A stretch of DNA of 51,791 bases from Sulfuricurvum sp. (GCF_028712165.1 NZ_JAQTQR010000009.1:1-51791), one strand, 5' to 3'. Positions 8,643-17,309 are shown, numbered from the stretch's first letter. The notes: generated by a model from the sequence alone, not told the origin. Numbers and translations: made by a program.

Positions 8643-10387
8643 GTCAATTAAAAACGATCAGTGATTATCTGCATCAATATCGGGTGGAAGGTCGTGGCGT
8701 CAGAGAAGTGATCCAAAGTTGTCTCAATGATTCAAAAATGTATGACGACAAGAACATATGGGTTACCAAAGCGGACGCTTCCTTCCTTGAGCCGTATTAT
8801 CTCCGTTTGGAGTCGCGTGATCCTAGCTCATTGCCGTTATTCGGTGTCCCGTTTGCGGTAAAAGACAACATCGATGTTGCGGGGATGAACACAACGGCGG
8901 GATGTGCAGAATTTTCCTATCTCCCGAGTGAACATGCGTTTGTGGTGCAACAGCTGATTGATGCCGGTGCGATTCCGATCGGAAAGACCAATCTGGATCA
9001 GTTCGCCTCAGGACTTGTAGGGACACGCAGCCCTTATGGGGAGGGGATCAACCTGTTTAATCCCGATTACATCTCCGGAGGCTCGAGTTCAGGGTCTGCG
9101 TTGGCTGTGACCGCGGGAATCGTCCCTTTTTCTCTGGGTACCGATACGGCAGGTTCGGGTCGTGTCCCTGCCGCGTTCGGAAACATCGTCGGATTAAAAC
9201 CGACACGCGGGGCACTTAGTATACGGGGTGTTGTCCCTGCGTGTAAAAGTCTCGATTGTGTCGCTATCTTTGCACAAAACTGCGAAGATGCCGGACGTGT
9301 TTATGATCTGTGCAGCATCGTGGATGACGAGGACTCTTTTTCACGTTCGAAAAGTTGCATCACTCCGTTCGGAGGGACGTTTCGCTTCGGAGTACCGGGA
9401 GCGGATCAGCTGGAATTTTTCGGAAACCGTGCATACGAAACCTTATTTTGGGAGAGTGTTGAAAAACTCGAATCGTTAGGGGGTATCCGATGCGAGATTG
9501 ATTTTACCCCTTTTATGGAGAGCGCAAAACTGCTCTATCACGGACCGTGGATTGCTGAACGCTACTGCGGGATAAAAGAGTTTGCCGAAACTCAGAGTGA
9601 CGCGATGCTGGATGTGACACGTGGGATTATCCTCTCCGGTGCCAAACCGAGTGCTATCGACGCCTTTGAAGGGTTCTACCGCCTATCAGAACTCAAGAAA
9701 GTTAGTGAGGGGATAATGGCTTCGGTCGATATGATCGTGACCCCTACGGCCGGAACAATTTACCGTCGTGATGAGATTCGCGAACAGCCTCTCGCATTGA
9801 ATACGAATCTCGGCTATTACACCAATTTTATGAATTTGCTTGATCTAAGCGCGTGTGCTATTCCTGCAGGATTTACCCCTGAGGGGTTACCGTTTGGTGT
9901 AACCCTTGCCGCACCCGCTTGGAATGAACATTCTCTTTTAAGTGTCGGTGCAAAACTGCATACTTCGTCGGGACATACAAGCGGCCTTATCGAAGCGAGC
10001 AAACCGAAAACAGTGACATTAGCCGTTTGCGGCGCTCATATGTCCGGTCTTCCACTGAATCATGAACTGACCAGTCGTGGAGCAAAAATGGTAAAGAAAT
10101 CTTCCACCGCTCCGCAGTATCGATTTTTTGCGCTGGAAAGTTTTACACCTCCGCGTCCCGGCCTTATTCATGTTCGCAGCGGGGGTTCCCACATTGAAGT
10201 GGAAATTTGGGAGATGCCATCAGAAGAGTTCGGATCATTTTTCAACGGAGTTCCGCCTCCATTAGCACTGGGAAGTTTGATATTGGCCGATGGTAAAGTT
10301 GTCAAAGGATTTCTTTGTGAGGGATACGCAGTTGACGGTGCCAAAGAGATTACAGCATTAGGTGGATGGAGAAATTATTTAGAATAA
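8639..10387 (+). CDS. atzF: Allophanate hydrolase
   Basis: A 582-residue amidase-signature enzyme that hydrolyses allophanate, giving two ammonia and two CO2 overall. The Ser-cisSer-Lys machinery is visible: K75 in FAVKDN, the Gly/Ser loop SGGSSSGS (146-153, containing the cis-Ser) and the nucleophile S173 in DTAGSGR. Residues 1 to about 440 are the amidase domain; the rest (about 455-582, beginning LAVCGAHMSGLPLN) is the C-terminal domain typical of AtzF, absent from plain amidases. Its length fits the free-standing family. Last gene of the operon; the start overlaps the SMR stop by four bases. It completes the guanidine route: carboxylase, deiminase, allophanate hydrolase. Confidence 0.95.
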   Translation: MSQLKTISDYLHQYRVEGRGVREVIQSCLNDSKMYDDKNIWVTKADASFLEPYYLRLESRDPSSLPLFGVPFAVKDNIDVAGMNTTAGCAEFSYLPSEHAFVVQQLIDAGAIPIGKTNLDQFASGLVGTRSPYGEGINLFNPDYISGGSSSGSALAVTAGIVPFSLGTDTAGSGRVPAAFGNIVGLKPTRGALSIRGVVPACKSLDCVAIFAQNCEDAGRVYDLCSIVDDEDSFSRSKSCITPFGGTFRFGVPGADQLEFFGNRAYETLFWESVEKLESLGGIRCEIDFTPFMESAKLLYHGPWIAERYCGIKEFAETQSDAMLDVTRGIILSGAKPSAIDAFEGFYRLSELKKVSEGIMASVDMIVTPTAGTIYRRDEIREQPLALNTNLGYYTNFMNLLDLSACAIPAGFTPEGLPFGVTLAAPAWNEHSLLSVGAKLHTSSGHTSGLIEASKPKTVTLAVCGAHMSGLPLNHELTSRGAKMVKKSSTAPQYRFFALESFTPPRPGLIHVRSGGSHIEVEIWEMPSEEFGSFFNGVPPPLALGSLILADGKVVKGFLCEGYAVDGAKEITALGGWRNYLE

Positions 10388-10412
10388 AAAGCCCTACACT
10401 TTCAGTTCTCAT

Positions 10413-10439
10413 CAGCAGGTGTGTTTATCCAGCCTGCTG
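10413..10439. terminator. Inverted repeat after allophanate hydrolase
   Basis: CAGCAGG (10413-10419) pairs with CCTGCTG (10433-10439) over a 13-base loop, 26 bases after the atzF stop. No T tract follows, so it is a 3'-end stability hairpin or a weak terminator for the operon. Confidence 0.4.
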
Positions 10440-10531
10440 TAGCCGCATTAAACTTCACTACTCTCCCTTATTTCAATCATTTTTATAGATATTTGTAAAG
10501 TATAAACATTTAGGGGAATAAAGATTCAAAT

Positions 10532-10547
10532 GACCGCCGAAGCGGTC
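10532..10547 (-). terminator. Terminator hairpin of the porin gene
   Basis: On the minus strand GACCGC and GCGGTC enclose a TTCG tetraloop, an unusually stable hairpin, followed by an AT-rich tail (ATTTGAATCTTT). It lies 13 bases after the porin stop. It may also protect the 3' end of the operon transcript coming the other way. Confidence 0.65.
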
Positions 10548-10560
10548 TAAAGAAGATCGA

Positions 10561-11778
10561 TCAAAATTTATACGTTAGATAAACTTGAATGTTATTGTAG
10601 TATTTAGCATCGTTATAATCATTGGCTTTAGAGTAGACATACGCGAGACTTGTGTCCAGTGAACCAAAAGATTTAGCTGCTGTTGCTGTATATTCACTCA
10701 TATCATTATTGCCATTTTCTGCACGCTGATTAACATCTGTATAAAAGAATCCAAGAGAGACGATATCAGGAATGTTGTAGAGTGCAGTCACATTATAGGC
10801 GCTCACACCTGCGGCACCTACATAGCCAAAATTCCACCATGCTTCGGTATAAAGCTTTGACTGCGCTCCGCCATTGCCGCCCGTGGCCAAGTTGGCGATT
10901 TGAAAGTTGGATGATCCGTCTTTATCTGTTTGAGAAATTGCAGCGCTTAATGTGAGGTTTTCAATACCGGTGTACCCGATTTTAGCGGCAAACGCTTTGG
11001 AATTGTCCGATGAATCGAGCATATTATCCGGGTTTAAAACAGCTGCCTGAACTCCAAACGTCATTCCGGAATACTCCGTATCTCCCTGAATCCAGTATGC
11101 TTTAGCCGTATTTTTGAGTTCGTAGAACCATGCTTGAAGTTCAGTGCCGTTCAAAGATTTATTTTTGGCACCTACGACATAGGCCCCTTCATAAAACTTC
11201 TTGAATGGATTTTTTAATCTTCCTGAGTCGGTAATCGCCGGATTGACAGATGCGAATCCGTTAACGCCATTGCCCTTGTCGATATAGGCTCCGATAAGTG
11301 TCGTATCCGACAAGTCGGTATTTTCAACTAAAACAGCATCAAACGTATTAGACGCGATATTCCAAAGTTCGGTAAAAGCAAAAGGGGTATCAAGGCTCTG
11401 GCGACCAAGGGTTATCGCTGTTTTATCCAATACATTTTTATTGATGTAAACCTCGCTCAACCAGACTTGGCTTCCCATCATCCCGGTTGCCCACGGTGCA
11501 TTGGCAATATTGCCGCCCATATTTGCCGTGGCTAATCCCGTACCGGCGATTTTTCCTTTGAATCCGGCTCCCAGATCGGCACCGACACCCATATCAAGAC
11601 CGAATTGAGCGAATGCTCCTTCTTTGTTAAAAAGGCTAGGACGGTTAGTCCCATCCGGAGATCCGTCTACCGTGCCGTAAAAGAATTTACCGGCACCGGT
11701 AACTTCTATGTTTTCGACAGCAAAAGATGACGTGCATAACAACAATGACGCCAATAAACTTATTTTTCTAACTCTCAT
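10561..11778 (-). CDS. Outer-membrane porin under guanidine-I riboswitch control
   Basis: A 405-residue exported beta-barrel protein. The signal peptide is residues 1-19 or so (RKISLLASLLLCTSSFA, then V). The mature part alternates polar and aromatic residues as in barrel strands, with many Gly/Asn/Asp turns, and ends in Phe (YLTYKF), the outer-membrane insertion signal. It resembles the OprD-like porins of Campylobacterota. The ATG at 11778 follows TAGGAG. Its 5' leader is a near copy of the guanidine operon leader, including the aptamer and terminator, so it should be made when guanidine is present. Inference: it lets guanidinium (or guanidino compounds) across the outer membrane; OprD porins are known for basic amino acids such as arginine, which carries the same group. 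The pore's selectivity cannot be read from sequence. Confidence 0.88.
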   Translation of the reverse strand: MRVRKISLLASLLLCTSSFAVENIEVTGAGKFFYGTVDGSPDGTNRPSLFNKEGAFAQFGLDMGVGADLGAGFKGKIAGTGLATANMGGNIANAPWATGMMGSQVWLSEVYINKNVLDKTAITLGRQSLDTPFAFTELWNIASNTFDAVLVENTDLSDTTLIGAYIDKGNGVNGFASVNPAITDSGRLKNPFKKFYEGAYVVGAKNKSLNGTELQAWFYELKNTAKAYWIQGDTEYSGMTFGVQAAVLNPDNMLDSSDNSKAFAAKIGYTGIENLTLSAAISQTDKDGSSNFQIANLATGGNGGAQSKLYTEAWWNFGYVGAAGVSAYNVTALYNIPDIVSLGFFYTDVNQRAENGNNDMSEYTATAAKSFGSLDTSLAYVYSKANDYNDAKYYNNIQVYLTYKF

Positions 11779-11802
11779 AATGACTCCTAAACGGTTTTTG
11801 AG

Positions 11803-11832
11803 AAAAAACTGGGAGAAATATCTCTCTCTCCC
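11803..11832 (-). terminator. Riboswitch-controlled terminator of the porin leader
   Basis: On the minus strand GGGAGA (11832-11827) pairs with TCTCCC (11816-11811), then AG and six T residues (11808-11803). The left arm is the 3' end of the aptamer, as in the operon copy; the loop is two bases longer here. Confidence 0.85.
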
Positions 11833-11914
11833 GGGCTTTTATCCCTCCGTGTAGCCGCTTACGAGGCCGGATGCTCTCGGACCAGCACTTTGCAGTCGGA
11901 ACCCTAGTATCCAT
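11827..11914 (-). promoter_or_regulatory. Second guanidine-I (ykkC) riboswitch aptamer
   Basis: On the minus strand it has the same ordered conserved blocks (CTAGGGTTCCG, CTGGTCCGAGAG, ACACGGAGGGATAAAAGCCC, GGGAGA) as the aptamer at 455-542, with only a couple of substitutions (GATGCTAG becomes GATACTAG, CTGAAAAG becomes CTGCAAAG). It controls the porin gene. The level of identity, covering also the variable hairpin, points to a recent duplication of the regulatory leader. Confidence 0.95.
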
Positions 11915-11928
11915 TTATTGACAATATT

Positions 11929-11946
11929 GGGAGATATATTCCCCCC
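11929..11946 (-). promoter_or_regulatory. Conserved leader hairpin upstream of the porin riboswitch
   Basis: Copy of the hairpin at 422-439: a G-rich arm and ATCTCCC, with one base changed next to the loop that widens the loop but keeps six pairs. Conservation with pairing retained suggests the hairpin matters for the transcript. Confidence 0.5.
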
Positions 11947-11965
11947 GAATTTTCTACATGAAATA

Positions 11966-11971
11966 ATTATA
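11966..11971 (-). promoter_or_regulatory. -10 box of the porin gene
   Basis: TATAAT on the minus strand, at the same distance from the conserved CATGTAGAAAATTCGG block as in the operon. Sequence similarity between the two leaders begins at about this box, so promoter and riboswitch seem to have been copied as one unit. Confidence 0.65.
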
Positions 11972-12109
11972 GTTTAATAAATAGAATATCTAGAAAGTAA
12001 ATCGATTAATTTTTAAACAATAATAGGACTCACCTATAAATCGATTTAAAACGCTGTCGTTTAGGTTATTTGGCTAGAATAGGTCTATTATCCTTCTAAG
12101 GAGGCATAG

Positions 12110-13894
12110 ATGATTCCATTCATAAATTTCAATCTCATACCGATACAATTTGATCATATCACTTCCGACATCGGAATTGATATACTCCAGAATATTGCTC
12201 AGCCATCCACACTAATGTGGATGGGAACTATTGCCACGCTGATTGTCATTACATGGTTTGTTCGGTTAAACATGGCACATTTCTGGAAAAATTCACCTAT
12301 TATTCCGATTTTTATTGCCTCATTTTCCCCTTTTTTAATCATGAATGTGACCCTTTATGCGCTCAGTGAAGAACCTTCTAACAGTGTATTACTGATCTTG
12401 CATTCTATTGTCTCTTTTTGGTTAGCAATGTCGCTTCTTAGAATACCTCTCAAAATATTAAACTTTTTTAATCGCAGACTCTTTTACATTGCAAGTACTT
12501 TTTTCGCTCTATCCGGGGTCATTTTACTCTTCAAACAACTCAGTGAAATAGCCTCCAGTCATTTTTATTTCGATGCAGTCTCCCTCTTTACTCTGCTTGA
12601 AATTCTCTCAAAACTGGGGATTATCACGGGGCTTTACTTGTATGGTCATATGCTTTTACCTACGTTACTGACACGATGGTCATATCTTTTTCCTTCATGG
12701 ATATCCATATGGGTACTGCGCTTCTTATTACGGACACTTTTTTTAATAACCGCATTGCTATGGCTTGTAAATATTCTTACCATCTCGCTCAAAGCTTTGA
12801 TGCTAATTTTTATCGGATCGGTACTCATCGGGATTTTGGTTATGATTCGCAATCGTACCGAGTGGCTGATGAATACTCTTTACCAATCTCTATACTATAC
12901 ACCCTTAGAGCTAGAGAACATTTCATACCATTTCCAAAAAAGTGTCTTACTATTGTTAGTGCTCTTTGTTTACAAATTGACTCCGTATTTTAGTGAGCTG
13001 CAACGATTATCAGAAACATTTCAATCGGTCATTCTTGTTAAGACATCATTGCTGGACCTTTCACTGCTGCAGTTGATCAGCGCCGTTTTTGTCTTTAATC
13101 TTCTCTATAGCATTCTCTTTGTCATTTCCAAACGGATACGGGTGTTTCGGACATTTCGCAACAGTATCAATGCCAAATCGATTGAAGCACTGACTCTCAA
13201 TATTGGCCTACTGGTGATTTTAACCTTTGCTTTTATCCAAATGGACATCTCTTGGCATGTTTTTATCCCGATTGCGGGAGCTCTTGGGATTGGATTCGGA
13301 TTCGGGCTTCAGACGATTTTGAATAACTATATGAGCGGATTTATTGTTCTGTATGCAAAAAAATTACGGATCGGTGATATTGTCGAGCTTCCGGGAAATG
13401 CCGGCCGAGCTGTAGGGAATAGTGGGGATACCATTATCGGCACCGTCGAAACCATCGATATTCTCTCTACAACGCTCAAAACCGTCGACGGGATCGAGAT
13501 TTCTATTCCGAACTCTTTTTTTATTGCCGAAAAAATCATTAACTATTCTCAAACATCCCCTTTTGTACGAATTAAAATCGCTGTCGGTGTTGATTATGCT
13601 ACGGATTTGGATCTTGCTGAAAAACTGATTATCGAAGCGATGGATGAGTGCGATGATATTGAGCAGTCGATGGCGAAAGGGGTCATATTTACCCAATTTG
13701 GTTCCAGCTCTCTCGATCTGGCCCCCTATTTTTGGATCAATATTCGAACGGTAAAGGCACTTGGAATTCTCAAAGGGGAACTCATGAGTCACATATTAAC
13801 TAAATTCCGTGAGCACGGCATTTCGATCCCGTTCCCGAGAAGCGATATTACGATTCGCAACCCGCTCACGGTTCAAACGCATACGGAAGAGTAA
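12110..13894 (+). CDS. MscS-family mechanosensitive channel
   Basis: A 594-residue inner-membrane protein. About the first 370 residues are mostly hydrophobic and predict many membrane segments, far more than E. coli MscS. The conserved pore-lining helix and beta domain lie about 385-594, with GALGIGFGFGLQ at the helix and KKLRIGDIVEL opening the beta domain, then the cytoplasmic alpha/beta part. It is thus one of the large MscS-like proteins that release solutes on osmotic downshock. The ATG follows a strong ribosome site (AAGGAGG, 12098-12104); a possible -10 (TAGAAT) is at 12075-12080. Divergent from the porin. No evident functional link to guanidine. Confidence 0.88.
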   Translation: MIPFINFNLIPIQFDHITSDIGIDILQNIAQPSTLMWMGTIATLIVITWFVRLNMAHFWKNSPIIPIFIASFSPFLIMNVTLYALSEEPSNSVLLILHSIVSFWLAMSLLRIPLKILNFFNRRLFYIASTFFALSGVILLFKQLSEIASSHFYFDAVSLFTLLEILSKLGIITGLYLYGHMLLPTLLTRWSYLFPSWISIWVLRFLLRTLFLITALLWLVNILTISLKALMLIFIGSVLIGILVMIRNRTEWLMNTLYQSLYYTPLELENISYHFQKSVLLLLVLFVYKLTPYFSELQRLSETFQSVILVKTSLLDLSLLQLISAVFVFNLLYSILFVISKRIRVFRTFRNSINAKSIEALTLNIGLLVILTFAFIQMDISWHVFIPIAGALGIGFGFGLQTILNNYMSGFIVLYAKKLRIGDIVELPGNAGRAVGNSGDTIIGTVETIDILSTTLKTVDGIEISIPNSFFIAEKIINYSQTSPFVRIKIAVGVDYATDLDLAEKLIIEAMDECDDIEQSMAKGVIFTQFGSSSLDLAPYFWINIRTVKALGILKGELMSHILTKFREHGISIPFPRSDITIRNPLTVQTHTEE

Positions 13895-13902
13895 ACTATA
13901 AA

Positions 13903-14898
13903 TTATTCACTGTCGCTGTCAGTAGAACTGATCGCTTGTCTGTTTTCCCAAATCGAATGTAAAAAGGCAACAGATATCAATCCGATACCGATCGTACCTG
14001 TCACCATTTCACTGATATGCGTTGTGATTTTCATGAGCATGATGATAGCCAAAATCCCGATTGCATAATGGGCACCATGTTCGAGATAACGGAATTCCGA
14101 AAGGGTTTTATGTTCGACAAAATAGAGGGTAATACTCCGCACGAACATAGCTCCGACCCCTAGACCGATCATAATAATAAAAATATTGCTGGTAAGGGCA
14201 AATGCTCCGATTACACCGTCGAAACTGAAACTTGCATCCAATACTTCCAGATAGATAAATCCGGCAATCCCGCTTTTGACCGTATCGGAAGAGAGAAAGT
14301 GATCCAGCATATTAAGAAGCGAGTGAAGCAGAACACCGTACATAAAGGCCAATACGACACCAAAGTCTTGTGTAAGATGCCCTAACCCGATCCCAACCAT
14401 AATCGCGGTAATCAGCTCAATATTTGCTACCCCGGAAAACTGTTCCATCATTTTGGAACCTTCCACAAAGGTGACCCATTTGACATCATGTTCCTGAAAA
14501 AAGAAATCCAAAAATACCATGAGCAAAAAAGCGCCCCCGAAGGCGAAAATGGTCGTTTCGGTTGTTTTGAGGATTGCTTCATACCGATGGGGTTCATCCA
14601 TAGCCACCTGGAGCGTCTCAAAAAGCCCCATACCTGTTACAATCGAAACAATCGCCAACGGAAACAAAAGCCTCATCCCAAACACCGCAATCGGCATACC
14701 GAAAAGGATAAACCGCTCTTGCCACACCGGTTCCATCGTCTCTAAAATTTTGGCATTGACTACGGCATTATCAAACGAAAGCGATATTTCCAATACAACC
14801 AATAAGGCGGCAATATAAACGCCCTCTAGTCCCCCCAAAAAATATCCGGCAATCAGCCCAATAGCAAGAATAATAAAAGAAGTATAAAAATAGCGCAT
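13903..14898 (-). CDS. DUF475 / TerC-like integral membrane protein
   Basis: A 331-residue protein with about nine hydrophobic segments. The family-typical SLSFDNAVVNA block (about residues 39-49) carries the acidic residue conserved in TerC-type proteins, and a second VLDASFSFDGVIGAF block appears near 215-230. TerC/DUF475 relatives are linked to metal (for example manganese) export or tellurite resistance; the substrate here is unknown. The gene follows the oxygenase gene by 34 bases on the same strand and ends eight bases from the MscS stop (tail to tail). Confidence 0.8.
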   Translation of the reverse strand: MRYFYTSFIILAIGLIAGYFLGGLEGVYIAALLVVLEISLSFDNAVVNAKILETMEPVWQERFILFGMPIAVFGMRLLFPLAIVSIVTGMGLFETLQVAMDEPHRYEAILKTTETTIFAFGGAFLLMVFLDFFFQEHDVKWVTFVEGSKMMEQFSGVANIELITAIMVGIGLGHLTQDFGVVLAFMYGVLLHSLLNMLDHFLSSDTVKSGIAGFIYLEVLDASFSFDGVIGAFALTSNIFIIMIGLGVGAMFVRSITLYFVEHKTLSEFRYLEHGAHYAIGILAIIMLMKITTHISEMVTGTIGIGLISVAFLHSIWENRQAISSTDSDSE

Positions 14899-14932
14899 TG
14901 CTACCCTTGAAATAAAGATAGGAAATTATAGC

Positions 14933-15628
14933 TTAAGTGTGGGCATTATGCCATTGTACGAGGCTGAGGCGATATCCTGATTTTACAGGGAGTACTTCGT
15001 GAGAGAAATAAGGGTTGCTAAAAAATACCACCATATCGCCTGCTTCGGGTCGCAAGGTGATCGTATTGCCTGAGGCATCACACAAATAATTGAAAAGAAG
15101 TTCACCCCCGCTGAAATGGTCGGTATCCGTCGGATTGGGAGTGTATGAGGTGGTAAATAATACTGTAGTGAGTTTTCGCTCGGGTGCTACGGTACGAAAC
15201 CCGACCGTATTGCCATTATGATCTTGCAGTTCGCTCGCATCATCACTGTGCCTGACATAAAATGAACCGCTCTCATACCCTAATACTTGGACATCGGTAG
15301 AGGTACTGAGCGAAAGGGCAAAAAAATCCTCAATCTCTTTTCTCACCGCTTCAAAACGGCGATCGTACACAGCTCGATGTTCAGAAGAAAGGGTATGAAT
15401 ATCTGTTTTACGGATAGTTGTATCAAGAGAACGCCCTCGAAGTTCTGCCTGTACCGCTTCTTTATCCTCTAAAGCCGCTGCGGTAATCGCACGGCACTCG
15501 TGAGGACTAAGTACCCCTTCGATGACCATATAGGGGAAATCCTGATAGGGATTCGGGAGACGTTTAGTAGGAATATTCATTCCTAGCAATTCATCTCGCG
15601 CGTAAACATAATTGCTGATTTGATGCAC
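14933..15628 (-). CDS. 2-oxoglutarate/Fe(II)-dependent oxygenase
   Basis: A 231-residue protein of the prolyl-4-hydroxylase-like family. The iron-binding triad is visible: H127 and D129 (RHSDD) and H210 (FSHEV), with R220 (GYR) placed to bind the 2-oxoglutarate carboxylate; FSGGELLF at about 172-179 is the usual strand before the second half. The substrate is unknown. It directly follows exbD, three bases apart. PiuC-type relatives are often found beside TonB-dependent iron uptake genes, so a link with the ExbBD energising complex is possible, but no TonB or receptor gene is in this window. Confidence 0.8.
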   Translation of the reverse strand: MHQISNYVYARDELLGMNIPTKRLPNPYQDFPYMVIEGVLSPHECRAITAAALEDKEAVQAELRGRSLDTTIRKTDIHTLSSEHRAVYDRRFEAVRKEIEDFFALSLSTSTDVQVLGYESGSFYVRHSDDASELQDHNGNTVGFRTVAPERKLTTVLFTTSYTPNPTDTDHFSGGELLFNYLCDASGNTITLRPEAGDMVVFFSNPYFSHEVLPVKSGYRLSLVQWHNAHT

Positions 15629-15630
15629 GG

Positions 15631-16017
15631 TTATTTCTGCTTGTCGGTGACGATATAGAGTTGCTCGTGTCCGAGACGTTTTAAGACATCCATGACTCCG
15701 ACAAAATTTTGAAATGCCGCTTCTTTATCGCTGTAAAGTACTACCGTCATATTCTTGCCGCCTTCGCTGACACGCTGTTCAAATTGTTCCAGACTCACCT
15801 GCGTTTTTTCATCGATCCACAGAGTACCGTCTTTTTTGATTGTCAACTTCATCTCACTCGGTTTATGTTCGGCTGCCGTCCCTTTGGCTTCCGGCAGATC
15901 GACAGGGATGAGCCCCGTTCGGATAAACGTTGCGGTCGTCAAAACCATCACCAAAAGAACCAGCATGATATCGATGAACGGGATAACGTTGATCGTATCG
16001 ATACGCTTCATTCTCAT
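15631..16017 (-). CDS. exbD: ExbD/TolR-family biopolymer transport protein
   Basis: A 128-residue protein with one membrane segment near the N terminus and the essential membrane aspartate D16 (PFIDIMLVLLV), then a periplasmic domain from about residue 40. It works with ExbB/TolQ to use proton flow for energising an outer-membrane process. It lies four bases after exbB. Confidence 0.88.
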   Translation of the reverse strand: MRMKRIDTINVIPFIDIMLVLLVMVLTTATFIRTGLIPVDLPEAKGTAAEHKPSEMKLTIKKDGTLWIDEKTQVSLEQFEQRVSEGGKNMTVVLYSDKEAAFQNFVGVMDVLKRLGHEQLYIVTDKQK

Positions 16018-16021
16018 AAAA

Positions 16022-16474
16022 TTACCCTCGTTTTTGGTGAGCGTTGATATCCCACTGAGCTAAAAGACGCTCCATTTTACGAAGCAGAATATTGTAAAAC
16101 ACAATAGCAGGTATGGCAACTACGAGGCCCATTGCAGTCGCTTTCAGTGCCAAAGCAAGACCTGTCATGATTTTCTTCGGATCGACGGCACCGACATCTC
16201 CGAGCGTATAAAAGGTGATCATAATCCCCAAAACGGTTCCAAGGAGTCCGACATAAGGAGCGTTTGAGCCGATCGTAGCAATCGTACTGACATTGTTGCC
16301 TAAATCGAGTTCGAGTTCCTCTTTCGTCTCATAATCACCGATACGAACCGAACCGTACGCCATCATTCTCTCAATAAAAAGCCATAGTGAGACGATACTC
16401 ATCAGTACCAATATACCGATAATCCCATAATCCACTGCCGAATGTGCAAACTCCAACCAGCTACTGTTTTCCAT
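16022..16474 (-). CDS. exbB: ExbB/TolQ-family proton channel protein
   Basis: A 150-residue MotA/TolQ/ExbB-type protein with three hydrophobic segments (about 13-33, 75-95 and 110-132) and the family block NAPYVGLLGTVLGIM. I place the start at the ATG at 16474 (MENSSWLEF), after AAGGAAA; a longer reading would add 21 charged residues and overlap the kinase more. It overlaps the histidine kinase stop by 14 bases. ExbB plus ExbD form the proton-driven motor for TonB-type transport; no tonB is visible nearby. Confidence 0.87.
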   Translation of the reverse strand: MENSSWLEFAHSAVDYGIIGILVLMSIVSLWLFIERMMAYGSVRIGDYETKEELELDLGNNVSTIATIGSNAPYVGLLGTVLGIMITFYTLGDVGAVDPKKIMTGLALALKATAMGLVVAIPAIVFYNILLRKMERLLAQWDINAHQKRG

Positions 16475-17309
16475 TTTTTTCCTTTTTTTTAAATTCAAGT
16501 TTGACGCATGTCCCGTCTCCCACTTTGGAGGAGACATGCAGATTAATATGATGACGATCGCAATACCGTTTCACAAGACTTAGCCCGATTCCATATCCCG
16601 GTATTGTAGTATCATTTTGGAAATAACGATCATAGATTCGCATCAAAGTGATCTCATCCATCCCGATTCCCTGATCACAAATGCTCAGAACGCAATTGTA
16701 CAGTGTAATAGTAATATGCGGATTGTGAGGAGAGTATTTAACACAGTTTTCGACTAAATTATCGATGACCTTTCCAAATCCGATTCGATCCAAACTGACG
16801 TCGCATGATTCCAGTACAACTTCCCACTCCACGGCAGGATAAAGAGCGCGCAAAAACCCCAAACGCTCCTCAATGACATCTCGCAGCTCAAAAGATTCGA
16901 TCTGCTCACGTTCCGTCTGTTTTTTTATCAGATAATCGAGTTCATTGTACCGCTCTTTCAACATCTCCGCCGCCGTCTCGATTCGCTCAAGGCGCTTGAG
17001 AGATTTTTCGTCATCATGCGTTTTACGGAGCATTTGGACATTGGCCGTGATCGTGTTGATCGGAAGATTCAACTCATGCAATGTCTCTTTTGAAAAACGT
17101 TCCAAATGCTCAAAATGCTCCCTCAACGGCGTGATCGCAATTTTAGCCAAAACACCTCCTGCAACAAGGGTGATCAGCAAAGAAACAAATACGATAATTC
17201 CCCAATGCTGAACACCTAATATCTGATGCACGTAATAGATCCCGGTGATCAAAATAGCGGTTGTTGTCACATACAACGAGGCTAGTGCGATGGTAAAACT
17301 ACGGAACAA
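16461..17309 (-). CDS. Sensor histidine kinase
   Basis: A 282-residue kinase with two N-terminal membrane helices (about 7-28 and 36-58) and almost no periplasmic loop, so it probably senses something in or at the membrane. Phospho-acceptor H78 in the block TLHELNLPINTI; ATP-binding domain with N box (NLVENCVKYSP), G1 (DQGIGM) and G2 (GYGIGLSLV). It overlaps the response regulator gene by 11 bases and exbB by 14, so the pair and ExbB are co-translated. The signal is unknown. Confidence 0.87.
   Translation of the reverse strand: MFRSFTIALASLYVTTTAILITGIYYVHQILGVQHWGIIVFVSLLITLVAGGVLAKIAITPLREHFEHLERFSKETLHELNLPINTITANVQMLRKTHDDEKSLKRLERIETAAEMLKERYNELDYLIKKQTEREQIESFELRDVIEERLGFLRALYPAVEWEVVLESCDVSLDRIGFGKVIDNLVENCVKYSPHNPHITITLYNCVLSICDQGIGMDEITLMRIYDRYFQNDTTIPGYGIGLSLVKRYCDRHHINLHVSSKVGDGTCVKLEFKKKEKNGKQ

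Noticed and set aside
592-10387. Annotation of the operon as urea uptake and urea carboxylase degradation
   Set aside because: The leader is a guanidine-I riboswitch, two DUF1989 carboxyguanidine deiminase subunits are encoded and the carboxyltransferase site has Asp699; urea breakdown would not need the deiminases.
11803-11971. Second leader as an inverted repeat of a mobile element
   Set aside because: The two leaders are in opposite orientation but each ends precisely at a coding region with no transposase or target duplication seen; a duplicated regulatory leader fits better.
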